Assembly (NCBI GenBank): GCA_026826555.1
Contig: JAKSZT010054334.1
Location: forward strand, 33,720,081 to 33,784,080
Length of the DNA stretch: 64,000 nt
Reading direction: 5' to 3'
Source: Tolypeutes matacus
Lineage: Eukaryota; Chordata; Mammalia; Cingulata; Chlamyphoridae
In this document: one piece after another, positions 36,701 to 44,700 of the stretch
How positions within the stretch are numbered: the first letter of the stretch is position 1
How the letters are laid out: every line of letters begins with the position of its first letter
Position numbers and translations under genes: made by a program
Notes under the pieces: generated by a model
What the model was told of the DNA's origin: nothing
The model's database searches: none
The model's input: the letters and a program-made list of their open reading frames with translations, nothing else

Positions 36701-37278
36701 GTGCTGAACTCTGCATTGGAGTACAAGCTCCTTAAGGGTTTGTGTCTAATGATCCTGACTTGCTATGTCCAGTACTGTATCTGACAAATAACAGCATTCA
36801 AATGTTTGCTGAGTAAATGAGGATAGGTTTAGACAGCACAGCCTCTTTTCTAATCTGGTATCATTCACAGTATCTAGCTACACCCAGAGATGCAGGCAAA
36901 GGCTCAAATGTTATCTGTTGAATGACAAAAAGGGAATGCTAATTTTAAAAAATCTTCTAGCTAACTTACTTTTAGCTCCCCCCCACTAGATTTCAATTAA
37001 CACAATTTAAAAAAGCACAAAGGTCCAGATATGTATGTTCCATGATATACTACCCCCCTTACCTTGTAAAGAAAGATAATTAAAATTAAAAATAATTTGT
37101 TAAACACTAGTCAAGAATAACTTACTGGCAATTTTGTTGATTTAAAAACAGAAGGACTGGAGACAGTTTGTTCATGGAGATTAGAATAATCACTAGGACT
37201 TTCAAAAGGATTTAATACGGTGATCCTTCCTGGAGTTTCTGGTGTTATCTGCATTTTTGATTCTTTGACATCTCCCAT
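4619..37278 (-). CDS. BORA: BORA, Aurora kinase A activator (3'-partial; nine coding exons in window)
   Basis: Bora binds Aurora A and PLK1 and lets Aurora A phosphorylate the PLK1 activation loop before mitotic entry; it acts in cytoplasm and nucleus in G2. Coding pieces on the minus strand are 37278-37126, 36226-36120, 33298-33253, 30070-29989, 20895-20830, 20290-20234, 19582-19359, 18789-18657 and 5229-4619. They sum to 1479 nt (493 codons) with consistent phases, no stop, and AG/GT at every junction seen. The protein matches remembered human BORA almost along its length, including the conserved N-terminal part that activates PLK1. The CDK sites S41, S112 (in VPSPW) and S137 (in DSPFG) are kept, and a Ser-Ser-Pro near 250-252 fits the PLK1 polo-box docking site. 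The start has a strong Kozak context (G at -3 and +4). The last ~65 residues of the ~559-residue human protein, with the DSGYNT degron, are not in the window. Gene identity is very secure. Confidence 0.96.
7646..8595 (+). pseudogene. LINE-1 ORF1 remnant (L1-A)
   Basis: Residues from [20 protein letters not shown] onwards form a heptad-rich coiled coil. After the break, the second part (8053-8595) has [20 protein letters not shown] and [16 protein letters not shown], typical of the ORF1p RRM and C-terminal domain. Comparison with the L1-B copy (near 13500) shows that L1-A lost four bases at the break. Confidence 0.8.
8700..12050 (+). pseudogene. LINE-1 ORF2 remnant (L1-A)
   Basis: Fragments of the endonuclease ([14 protein letters not shown] near 9010) are followed by reverse transcriptase blocks ([12 protein letters not shown] near 10440, [15 protein letters not shown] near 10606, FVDDM near 10742) and the C-terminal part (about 10900-12050). 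Several stops and frame changes break it. Confidence 0.82.
12760..13126 (+). mobile_element. DAS-type dimeric SINE in L1-B
   Basis: Flanked by aacagcacta (12750-12759) and aacagcagta (13127-13136). It carries two tRNA-like heads (aagtggatgtggctcaaac and gagctgaggtggctcaagc) and A-rich 'aacaagcagacaatgagc' spacers. Confidence 0.8.
13716..13806 (+). mobile_element. Short monomeric tRNA-like SINE in L1-B ORF1
   Basis: A perfect direct repeat ttcccaactctc lies at 13704-13715 and 13807-13818. The body starts tgggagtgggtgtagctcag, has a box-B-like ggttccatcccc and ends in an A run. It is the simplest form of the family in this window. Confidence 0.85.
16668..17137 (-). mobile_element. DAS-type SINE, multi-unit, reverse orientation
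   Basis: The T-rich end and 'aaagatttatttatt' at the left with 'gagccacatccact' at the right show reverse orientation. It has three 'gaactgaacc/gggaacc' heads separated by 'gcttgctgtcttg' units, and probable flanks cttgttttttgtttg / cttgtttgtctg. It lies in the L1-B 3' UTR. Confidence 0.75.
17504..18656. other. BORA intron 9 remainder, nothing recognised
   Basis: AT-rich DNA between the L1 nest and BORA exon 9. No open frame of note and no repeat I can name. With the L1 nest removed, intron 9 would be only about 1.8 kb. Confidence 0.6.
18657..18789 (-). CDS. BORA: BORA exon 9 (residues 246-290)
   Basis: The acceptor is ttaaaccctag and the donor is CAG|GTATGT. It encodes [19 protein letters not shown] followed by [20 protein letters not shown] and KTPLS. 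The Ser-Ser-Pro triplet corresponds to the human S252 polo-box docking site. The exon ends in phase 1. Confidence 0.94.
19359..19582 (-). CDS. BORA: BORA exon 8 (residues 171-245)
   Basis: A 224-nt exon from the acceptor attaaacatag to TCG|GTAAGA. It encodes 74 full codons: [15 protein letters not shown], a serine-rich run, [11 protein letters not shown], and several Ser-Pro sites ([26 protein letters not shown]). One residue is missing relative to human, so the numbering shifts by one from here. Confidence 0.94.
19759..19985 (-). mobile_element. DAS-type dimeric SINE (BORA intron 7)
   Basis: A T run is followed by gattgaacccagcacctcc and, in the second unit, gtgctcaactgcttgagcc; 'gagttggtttt' links the two heads. 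Reverse orientation. Confidence 0.75.
20234..20290 (-). CDS. BORA: BORA exon 7 (residues 152-171)
   Basis: A 57-nt exon with acceptor cttgcttccag and donor G|GTAAAT. It encodes [19 protein letters not shown] and the first base of Gly171. Apart from Val for Ile near the end it matches human as remembered. Confidence 0.94.
20830..20895 (-). CDS. BORA: BORA exon 6 (residues 130-152)
   Basis: The acceptor is ttttatag. The exon encodes [20 protein letters not shown] and Asn, then G|GTGAGT. Ser137 sits in SDSPFG, a conserved CDK-type site. It is about 9 kb away from exon 5 across a repeat-rich intron. Confidence 0.94.
21130..21334 (+). mobile_element. LINE-1 3' end fragment with A tail
   Basis: 'gaattatatatctgaatgaagttaa' followed by a 19-base A run resembles the L1 3' end near 26850. 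Only the tail of the element is present, in BORA intron 5. Confidence 0.6.
21920..22255 (+). mobile_element. L2 LINE fragment
   Basis: It contains the characteristic 'cttgccttccctgacctcc' and 'gatgaaatccaaacaccttaatgg' blocks of mammalian L2. It has no intact frame. Confidence 0.65.
22831..22926 (+). mobile_element. Monomeric tRNA-like SINE
   Basis: The head is ggggagcagatgtagttcag, the box-B-like part ggttcaattcttgg, and the end cctcctaaaaataaatgaatg. Confidence 0.8.
23345..23545 (+). repeat. MIR SINE fragment
   Basis: Shows the MIR core: a 'cttagctgtgtgaactgggtcaag' analogue, 'tctataaaatggg', and 'aaaggttgttgtga'. Confidence 0.7.
23560..23700 (+). repeat. MIR SINE fragment
   Basis: 'gagggctctggagccaaag', 'ggcaagttacttgacctgtc' and 'ttccctcatgtataaaac' match the MIR 5' half and core. 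It lies directly after another MIR copy. Confidence 0.75.
24122..24362 (+). repeat. Near full-length MIR SINE
   Basis: It runs from the tRNA-related head (gagttctggagccaggctgc) through the core (ggtttcctcatctagaa) to the 'ggcacataataatacata' 3' end. Confidence 0.8.
24862..25206 (+). mobile_element. DAS-type dimeric SINE
   Basis: Two heads (gaagcagatgtggctcaac at 24866 and gaagcagatgtggctcagg at about 25040), a C-rich tract and 'aagcagacaccacaagcc' spacer, ending in aaataaataaatc and A. Confidence 0.78.
26070..26271 (+). mobile_element. DAS-type dimeric SINE, first of two at one site
   Basis: Lies between ggaatgaag at 26061-26069 and ggaatgaag at 26272-26280. Head 1 is ggatgtggctcaagcagttg, head 2 is gggagccaatgtcattcagtg, and an A tail follows. 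Confidence 0.8.
26281..26562 (+). mobile_element. DAS-type dimeric SINE, second at the same site
   Basis: Lies between ggaatgaag at 26272-26280 and a third copy at 26563-26571. Head 1 is caggtgtggctcaagtagttg, head 2 is gggagccaatgtggctcag, and an A-rich tail with 'aaaacaaaac' follows. Confidence 0.8.
27745..27850 (+). repeat. L2 LINE 3' end fragment
   Basis: 'aagggcagggacattattta' and 'ggatagtcagtaaataatgg' resemble the L2 3' terminus. A 20-plus T run precedes it at 27719-27744. DNA just to the left (27330-27640) is also L2-like but weaker. Confidence 0.55.
28130..29030 (-). mobile_element. Old LINE-1 (L1M-type) 3' region, reverse orientation
   Basis: Typical antisense L1M blocks: 'ataccccatacagagaactg', 'aatattttgccacatttattt', 'catttgagaatagg', then 'ctcaaccactgccaatcata' and 'attcagtgggattaa'. 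Lies in BORA intron 5. Confidence 0.65.
29041..29245 (+). repeat. MIR SINE
   Basis: Core and 3' end are clear: 'ctgtaacctgagacaagtg', 'gtacctggcacatagaaagt' and 'gctcaatcc'. It sits about 0.7 kb downstream (minus sense) of BORA exon 5. Confidence 0.75.
29989..30070 (-). CDS. BORA: BORA exon 5 (residues 103-130, S112 site)
   Basis: It encodes [15 protein letters not shown], a [12 protein letters not shown] stretch and one base of Cys130. Ser112-Pro113 is the cyclin A-CDK site reported to be needed for PLK1 activation. Frame joining to the next exon requires the donor GTGGGT (minus strand, plus 29988-29983), a weak but acceptable donor. Using the nearby GTATAT instead shifts the frame. Confidence 0.92.
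30530..30636 (+). mobile_element. Monomeric tRNA-like SINE (BORA intron 4)
   Basis: ggggagcagacgtagctcag, ggttcaatccctggcacctc, then a (TAAA)-rich tail. Confidence 0.8.
30637..33252. other. BORA intron 4 (most), no gene seen
   Basis: AT-rich intronic DNA. A stretch near 31360-31600 ('gcaagatggcaaaatg', 'atctatcaacaggg') looks like an old L1 3' remnant. Nothing else could be named. Confidence 0.5.
33253..33298 (-). CDS. BORA: BORA exon 4 (residues 87-102)
   Basis: A 46-nt micro-exon. The first base completes Arg87, then fifteen codons read [15 protein letters not shown]. The acceptor is ctctgtatag and the donor is GTAATT. The lysine- and glutamate-rich helix matches human BORA exactly as I remember it. 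Confidence 0.94.
33299..36119. other. BORA intron 3, mostly unassigned
   Basis: AT-rich. A short L2 3' end is likely at 34838-34920 ('ttgagggcaggaattgcatc', 'gatcaataaatgtctcttga'). A G-rich tract lies at 35735-35780. No gene seen. Confidence 0.5.
36120..36226 (-). CDS. BORA: BORA exon 3 (residues 52-87)
   Basis: The acceptor is ttttgttaag and the donor is CG|GTAAG. The exon encodes [20 protein letters not shown] and continues to YLSHS plus two bases of Arg87. An alternative AG four codons-scale downstream (aattcag) would break the frame, so the upstream AG is chosen. Human BORA has Thr-Pro where this copy has Asn52-Ser53 (from memory). Confidence 0.93.
36715..36835 (+). repeat. L2 LINE 3' end fragment (BORA intron 2)
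   Basis: 'gtacaagctccttaagggt' and 'gtttgctgagtaaatgagg' match the L2 3' terminus pattern. Confidence 0.6.
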
Positions 37279-37293
37279 AGCACAGAGGAAAAG
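37126..37293 (-). CDS. BORA: BORA exon 2 (start codon, residues 1-51)
   Basis: The acceptor is a run of T followed by AG (plus 37294-37295). The ATG is at plus 37278-37276 with G at -3 and +4. It encodes 51 residues beginning [18 protein letters not shown] and ending in KSTKLP, then GTAAG. It includes the NPFESP segment and the Ser41-Pro CDK site. The exon ends in phase 0. Confidence 0.95.
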
Positions 37294-37429
37294 CTAAAAA
37301 AAAATCAGATGTATATTAAAAAGTTACAAAGTTCCACAAGCACTAATTTTGACTATTAAAATGTATTCAAGAAACATATTTCATAAAAGGAATTAACTCA
37401 AAATCTAGCACTCATGGAGTTTTTTCATA

Positions 37430-37610
37430 GTTTACAGATATGCATGACACAAATTTTCTCAAGTAATCCTAGAAATAACGTTGGGAGATAGAAAGGTAAG
37501 GTATTAGTGATCCCATTTTGCAGAAAAGTTCAAAGAAGTTTGGTGGCTTACTCGTGGTAGTCAACCAACTTAGAACTCAGGTCTGCCTTCAACTCCAGTC
37601 GATACTTGAA
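37430..37610 (-). repeat. MIR SINE, reverse orientation (BORA intron 1)
   Basis: 'gatcccattttgcagaaaag', 'ggtggcttactcgtggtag' and 'aactcaggtctgcc' are the MIR core and head read backwards. Confidence 0.65.
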
Positions 37611-38238
37611 GGTAACTAAATGTTACAATAGGCATAAATTCCTTTTCAGCTAATGGACATAAAAGTATAGCTGTTTTTTGTATATTTGGTTTTTTTAAAT
37701 TCATCTCAAATCTCTAAACAGTGTGACCATCCCTCGGACACCCAGCAATTCCATACTAAACTGCAGTTAATACAAACAATTCTTTACAGCAAGCAAGAAG
37801 AGGTAAAGAAGCTTGTGTGTGGGGGGTGCTTTATTGTACCTTAGTCCTCGCTCCGGAAGCGTGACTGATTAGGGCTAGGAAAATAACCGCGTTTGATTAC
37901 CCCTCCCCAAATATCCCCCTCTCGCCAGGACCCTAAAGATAAAAGGCGAGATTGTATTACTCTCCCAGCCTAAGAACTACAACTAGAGAAAAATAAGAAT
38001 CAACTTATTGGAAGGCTGAATTGCAACTGGCCTCACTGGGTCAAGAGCAGTGGAGGACACTCTCACGCCGGTGTCACCCCCAACCCATAGGCGACCACCC
38101 TTTCTTGGCTCCCTTCTCTTCCGCACCAACCCCGTTTCCATTCTCCCCGGGGCAAGCGGGCAGGCAGGTCCGAAGCCGGGAAAAGTGAACTCTCCAACTT
38201 GAGACAGGAGAGAAAGTCAGGAGCTACAAAGCACGTAC

Positions 38239-38500
38239 CTACTGATGTGTATAAAAAGGAAACCACGCTTCCTAGAGTAGGAAGCCCCCAATTGCGACTG
38301 CGGGGCGCTTCCGAGGCGCCAGGCGAGAACCCACATCAAGCACAGACTCTTTAACTCCCCGCTTCCGCGCTGTCGTAAGCCAACCAGGGCACGGGGCTTG
38401 AGAGCGACTGGCCAATCGCGTCGCACAGCTGTCCGCAAACCAGCCAATCGCATCGAGGCCGCGTAGGAAATTCGAATGGAAACTCCCCGCTTAACATTCC
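38239..38500 (-). other. BORA: BORA exon 1, non-coding (5' boundary approximate)
   Basis: A donor GTACGT read on the minus strand (plus 38233-38238) follows CAGTAG, so the exon ends at 38239. The next exon begins at 37293 after a pyrimidine-rich acceptor and holds the ATG 15 bases in. The transcription start is not visible. I place it inside the CpG-rich segment, somewhere between about 38350 and 38550. A 111-codon open frame across this exon has no BORA similarity and is not proposed as coding. Confidence 0.6.
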
Positions 38501-38640
38501 GCTCAGAGTAACGTGGCTCCAAATTCAAACCAACGCAGCCTCCCGTTGGCAACGAGCGCGAGGGGCGGGACCTCCTTGGCGTGAGCGAGGGACGCGCGGT
38601 GGGATTGCCTAGCAGAGAGGAAGGCCCTCCAGTTCCGGGT
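38380..38640. promoter_or_regulatory. Bidirectional BORA/MZT1 promoter with CCAAT pair and CHR-like elements
   Basis: Between BORA exon 1 and the MZT1 ATG lies GC-rich DNA with no TATA box placed for either gene. CCAAT boxes sit at 38412-38416 and 38444-38448, exactly 32 bp apart. A near-match CCAAC lies another 32 bp upstream at 38380. TTCGAA, a palindromic CHR variant, is at 38471-38476. TTTGAA, the canonical CHR, is on the minus strand at 38524-38529. GGGGCGGG (Sp1-like) is at 38562-38569 and an ETS-type CCGGAA on the minus strand at 38633-38638. NF-Y boxes spaced about 32 bp upstream of a CHR are a hallmark of G2/M genes bound by DREAM and MMB-FOXM1. This fits both gene products, but binding is inferred. 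Confidence 0.75.
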
Positions 38641-38681
38641 CAGGCCCTTCTCTGCCTCCCTTGGCCTGAGCGGCCTCGGCC

Positions 38682-38766
38682 ATGGCGAACAGTAGCGGCG
38701 CTGGGGCAGCGGCCGCAAGCGCGGCTGCGGCGGCGAATCTAAATGCGGTGAGGGAGACCATGGACG
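38682..38766 (+). CDS. MZT1: MZT1 exon 1 coding part (residues 1-28)
   Basis: The ATG is in the context cggccATGG inside the CpG island. The exon encodes [18 protein letters not shown], then [10 protein letters not shown] and one base of Val29, ending at GTGAGT. The alanine tract is GCG/GCC/GCA-rich and is the only part differing in length from human. Confidence 0.95.
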
Positions 38767-41700
38767 GTGAGTTCGCGGTCTCCTGCCTTTACCTCGCTCC
38801 TCTTTTTCAGAGTTAGGGGCCCCAGGACGGGGTGAGCCCAGCGACAATTTTAGGTCGACTTCGTGCCCGGAACGGCATCCTCGAAGATCCTCAGAGAGGA
38901 CCGCCCAGGGCCGCAGGGCTGATGGCTCCATCCCTTGAGAGTTGTCTCGTCGCTCCTGCGTAGTTTGTCGCGCTTGCGGCGTTCCAGCTTCCACGTCAGC
39001 CCGGCGCGACATCCCGCCTTTCCCCCACCCCCCCACCCCCGGTCTCTTCCCTTCTCGCTCAGACCCCACGCTCCCCCTTTGTCCCTCCCCGCGCCGCGAG
39101 CCTCTGCCTCGGAGCCGCTCTTCTTCCCCGGCCAGAACCGGAACACCGTGGCAGCCCACAATTCTGTAGTGCACGTGCAAGCAGGGACCTTGTCCATTGC
39201 TCCGTCTCGTGGCCCTGGCGCTTTAAAAATATCCAGTGAATAAACAGCTCCTTCATTAGAATTGCTCCCATTGTCTTGGAGCAGTATCTCTTAATGGGAG
39301 CATTTGCCAATTTTGGCGCCCTGAACCACGTGGGTGCTTACACATACTTAGCAGATGAGTTAGATTTTTGGAGTTAGTCATATTGTCACTTTATATGACA
39401 ATATGTCCAAGCTGGACACTGTTGTGTGCTTGAACAAGCTACTTAAACATCTTTGAGCCTGTTTCTTTTTCTCTAAGATGAGGTTACTACCTCCCAGGGT
39501 TATGGTATTTTACGTAAGATAACCAGGTAAAGGCCTATCAAAGGTAGTTATCAGTTAAAGGTAGTTATTTTTTGTATTATTTAGATGTCTCCGTTTTACT
39601 CACATCCACCTATATATGAGTGTGTCGATGGATATTATTTATCGCGTTTGCACTCTCTCTCAACATTTCCCAAGGGATACCCACATCGGCCTCCATATTT
39701 GTTAAGCATATTTCAGCTGAATGCTCACAAGGTAGTATCGCTTTGCTGCCCTGTGTCTCCTTCATTGTAGGCTCCACTTTGTGATATAGCTCCTCTTTAA
39801 CATCCCTTTTTTTTTTCCCAGCAAATCAATATTGATACATATTAATAAAGCATACAATTAATCCAAAGTGTACAATCAATGATATTTGGTATAATCACAT
39901 AGTTGTGCATTCATCACTTCAATCACTAGAGCATTTTTATTATTTCCATAATAATAAAATAAAACCCAACAAAATTCTTCACCTCTCCATCTCTCTATGC
40001 GTACACTGCTATACATAACTGCTATTTCTGGCTATCCTTGCACAATTATTTATTCATTAAGCAGTTTTAATGAGATTTACTCACATATCATACAATCTGT
40101 CCAAAGTGTATAATCCATGACTTTTAATGACAATGTTGTGCATTCATCACCACAAAAAATTTTAGAACAATTTCATTACTCCAAAAAGAAAAACTCCAGG
40201 CCCCTTAGCAGCCCTTCCCCACCACTACATAACCACTAATCTAATTTCATCTTTATAAATTGATTTATATTATATTTACCTTTTATATAAATGGAGTCAT
40301 TCAGTATGTAGTACTTTGTGTCTGGTTTCTTTCATTTAGCAAAATGGGTTTTTTTTTTGTCTGATACTAACATCTTGTAGTATTAAATACATTTCCTCAG
40401 CTTCAAAGAAAAACAGTCTTATATATGCAATTTTACCAGTATTCAAATTTCACATATGGTTTTACTATGCTATACAGTCCTATGTTATACTTTTTAGCTT
40501 TCCTATTAGTAGAATATATGACCTTAAAATTTCCCTTTAAACCATTTTCATACCCACATAATCATACTGCTAGTTATAAACATTATGTTGGGCTTCCACC
40601 TTTTTTTTTTTTTTTTTTTTTAAGATTTATTTTATTTTTATTTTTTTATCCCCCCCTTGCTGCTGTGCTTGCTGTGTCCATTTGTTGTGCGTTTTTCTGT
40701 GTCTGCTTATCTCCCTTTGTTGCATCATCTTGCTGCACCAGCTCTCTGTGCCACACGTGCCGGCTTGCCTTCACCAGAACGCCCTGGGAATTGAACCCGG
40801 GGCCTCCCATAAGGTAAACGGGAGCCCAACCACTTGAGCCATCCACTTCCCTGGGCTTTCACCTTTTCTATTCATTTCCAAAGATTAACACACATCCTTT
40901 TTACCAGTTCTGCACAAGTTTACCCTAAGCTTTCCATTCTTTAACCTCGTTCTATTTTCTGGTGACCCATATGCAGGTTATTGACTCCATGAAATTACAC
41001 AATATGTTTAGTTCATAGTAGTGGAATAATAAAGTTGGTCCTCTTGTGTCTGGCTTGTTTCACTCAACATAAGTCCTCCAGGTTCATCCATGTTGTCAAA
41101 TGCTTTACAATTTCATTTCTTACAGCTGCATAATATTCTGTTGTGTGAATACACCACAGTTTGTTTATCCATTCATTGGTTGATGGACACCCAAGTTGTT
41201 TCCATCTTTTGGCAATCATGAATAATGCTGCCATGAACATTGGTGTGCATAGTCTGTTCGTGTCACTGCTCTCAGTCTTTCTGGGTATACCCAATAGTGG
41301 TATTGACTGGTCACGTGGCAAATCTATATTCAACTTCTTTAGGAACTGCCAAACAGTACTCCACAGTGGCTGTACCATTCTGCATTCCCACTGACAGTGT
41401 TCCTATCTCTCCACATCTCCAATACTTGTAGTTCTGTCTTTTTAATTGTGGCCATTCTGCTAGGCATGAAATGATATCTCATTGCAGTTTTGATTTGCGT
41501 TTCTCTAATTTCTAGTTATGTTGAACATTTTTTCATGCGTTTTTTTTTTTTCTTCTTCTTTTTTGGCATTTGTATTTCTCTTTTGGACAAATGTCTATTC
41601 AAGTCTTTTGCACATTTTTTAATTGGTTGTCTTTTTATTGTTGAATTGTGGCATCTCTTTATATGTCATGGATATTAAACCTTCATTGGACATGTGATTC

Positions 41701-44700
41701 CCAAATATTTTCTCCCATTGAGTCAGCTGCCTTTTTACCCTTCTAATAAAGTCCTTTGAGGTACAAAAGTATTTAATTTTTAGGAGGTCCTATTTGTCTA
41801 ATTTTTACTTCTGTTGTGGGTGCTTTGGGTATAAGGTCCAAGACTACCACCTGCCACAAGGTCTTTAAGATGTTTCCCTACATTTTCTTCTAGTTGTTTG
41901 TGGTCGTGGCTTTTATATTTAGATCTTTGATCCATTTTGAGTTGAATCTTGTTTAGGGAGTGAGATAAAGGTCCTCTTTCATTTTTTGTTTATGGATATC
42001 CCATTCTCCCAGCATCTTTGTTGAAGAGACTGTTTTGTCCCATAAATGTGGATTTGGTAGGTTTTTCAGAAACCATTGGGCCATGGAAGTGAGGGTTTAT
42101 TTCTGGACTTTCAATTCTATTAAACTGGTTGATGTGTCTATCATAATTTATGCCAGTACCATGCTGTTTGACCACTGTAGCTTTGTAATTTGTTTCACGG
42201 TCAGGCAATGAAATTCCTCCCATGTCACTCTTCTTTTTTAGAATGCTTTTGGCTGTTTGGGTACACTTTCCTTTCCAAATGAATTTAGTAATTGCCTTTT
42301 CTATTTCTGTAAAGTAGGCTGTTGGAATTATGATTGGTATTGCATTGAATCTATAAATTGGTTTGGGTAGGATTGACATATTCATGATATTTAGTCTTCT
42401 AATCCACGAACACAAATGTCTTTCCATTTGTTTAGGTTTTCATTGATTTCTTTTAGCATTGTTTTGTAGTTTTCTGCATAGAGGTATTGTACTTTTTTTA
42501 TTAAATTGATTCCTAGGTATTTGAGTCTTTTTTTGTTGCTATGTAATTGGAATTTTTTCCAATTTCCTCCTCAGATTGTTCAATACCAGTGTACAAAAAC
42601 CTTACTGATTTTTGCACATTGATTTTGTATCCTGGCACTTTGCTGAACTCGTTTATTAACTAAGTAGCTTCATTGTAGACTTTTCAGAATTTTCTAAATA
42701 GGGGATCATGTCTTCTGCAAATAGTGTGATTTTTACTTTCTCTTTTCCTATTTGGATGCCTTTTATTAATTTTTTTTCCTGTCTAATTGCTCATACTAGA
42801 ACTTCTAGTATAATGTTGAATATCAGTGGTGACAGTGGGCATCCTTGCCCTGATCTTAGAGGGAAAGCTTTCAACCTTTCCCCATTGAGTTCGATGTTGG
42901 CTGTGGGTTTTTCATGTATGCCCTTTACCATACTGAGTAATTTTCCTTCTATTCCTATCTTTTGTAATGTTTTTATCAAGGAGAAAGGATGCTGGATTTT
43001 GTCGAATGCCTTTTCTGCAATAGAGATGATCATGTGGGTTTTTTCCTTCAGCTTGTTAATGTAGTATATTATATTAATGGGTTTTCATATGTTGAACCAC
43101 CCTACACACCAGAAATAAATCCCACTTGGTTGTGATGTATGAGCTTTTGATATGGTGTTGAAGTCTATTTGCAAGTATTTTGTTAAGAATTTTTGCATCA
43201 CGTTTATTGGTGAGATTGGTCTGTAATTTTCTTTTCTTGTAGTATCTTTATCTGGCTTTGGTGTTAGGGTGATGTTGGCTTCATAAAATGTATTGGGTAG
43301 TTTTCCCACCTCTTCAGTTTTTTGGAAGAGTTTAAACAGGATTGTTGTTAATTCTTTTTGAAATGCTTGGTAGAATTCACCTGTGGCGCCATCTGGTCCT
43401 GACTTTTCTTTATTGGGAGATTTTTTTTTTTTTTTTTAAGATTTTATTTATTTATTCATTTATCCCCCCTTGCTGCTTGTGCTCGCTGGGTCAGCTAACC
43501 ATGCCGTGCGGGCGGGCTTGCCTTCACCAGGAGGCCCAGGGAACCGAACCTGGGGCCTCCCATATGGTAAACGGGAGCCCTACTGATTGAGCCACAGCCG
43601 CTTCCCTATTGGGAGATTTTTGATGACTGATTGAATCTCTTTAAAAGTGATTGGTTTGTTAAGTTCTTGTATTTCTTGTAGCATCAGTGTAGGTTGTTTT
43701 TGCATTTCTAGGAATTTGTCCATTTCAGCTAGGTTGTCTAGTTTGTTGGCATTGTGGTTTCTCAATATTTTCTTATGACCCTTTTTTGCATTTAAAGTGT
43801 GTTTTTTCCCATATTAGTATAGCTTCCCCTGTTCTTTTTTGATTACAGTTTGCATTGAGTATCTTTTTCCAGCCTTTCACTTTCATTTGGTTTGTATCCC
43901 TGGGTCTATGGTGAGTCTCTTGTAGGCAGCTTATGGATGGCTCATGTATTTTTACCCATTCTGTCAGCCTATATCTTTTGATTGGGTTGTTTAATCCATT
44001 CACATTCAATGATATTACTGCAAATGGCATTATTTACTTCCACCATTTTATTCTTTGATTTTCATATGTCATATCTTACTTTATTTTATTTATCTTTTTT
44101 TGAGGTACTAGGGGCCAGAGACAGAACCCCAGGACCTTGTATGTGGGAAGTCAGCACTCAACCACTGAGCCACCTCAGCTTCCCTGAGTTGGTTTTCTTG
44201 TTTATTCTGCTTGATGTTTATTTTGTTTTATCAGGAGGCACTAGGATCTGAACCCAAGACCTCCCATGTGGGAGGTGGGCACTCAACTGCTTGAGCCATA
44301 TCTGCTCCCAACATACTTATAAAGTCTCAAATTGAGCTTCTAGAGATGAAAATTACAATGTCCGAGATGAAAAATTGGGAAGCGTTCATCTCAAATACTA
44401 TAAAGGTTTTTAGAGGAACTTTGACTTACGTTAGTGGATGACTGAATATTGCTAATATGTCCATTCTTTCCAATTACTATGTAGTTTTCATGCAATTTGA
44501 ATCCAAATGGAATTTGTCGAGTTCACTTAGAAAATAAAGCTGTTGAAAATGAAAGATGACAAAAGAATCTTTATCAATTGTTTATCCTACTACATGCAGT
44601 ATAAAGTTATTTAAAATTATGGCACTGATGCAAGATAAATATACAACTAATCTATAGATATATGGGGATTTACTATGTGATAAAGTTGACATCTCAACAG

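Larger units (their letters stand above)
38260..39190. promoter_or_regulatory. CpG island spanning both first exons
   Basis: The stretch is visibly rich in CG dinucleotides and G+C compared with the AT-rich flanks. It covers BORA exon 1, the shared promoter, MZT1 exon 1 and the start of MZT1 intron 1. Several long open frames here on both strands are GC-content artefacts. Confidence 0.8.
39807..44093 (-). mobile_element. 5'-truncated LINE-1 (L1-C), antisense in MZT1 intron 1
   Basis: Reverse orientation: the A tail appears as a T run at 39807-39816, the 3' UTR as 39817-40930, and ORF2 fragments fill 41060-44030 (antisense frames such as [19 protein letters not shown] near 41170, [13 protein letters not shown] near 43200, [20 protein letters not shown] near 44020). 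It ends in the ORF1-ORF2 junction region. Near 43770 the sequence jumps from the endonuclease to the post-endonuclease region, missing about 1 kb relative to L1-A. SINEs are inserted at 40601-40852 and 43425-43606. Inactive. Confidence 0.8.

Noticed and set aside
38217..39310. Several long open frames on both strands in the CpG island (up to 225 codons at 38503-39180, minus).
   Set aside because: GC-rich, stop-poor DNA gives such frames by chance. Their sequences are low-complexity (Arg/Gly/Pro/Ser) and overlap the promoter, MZT1 exon 1 and its donor site.
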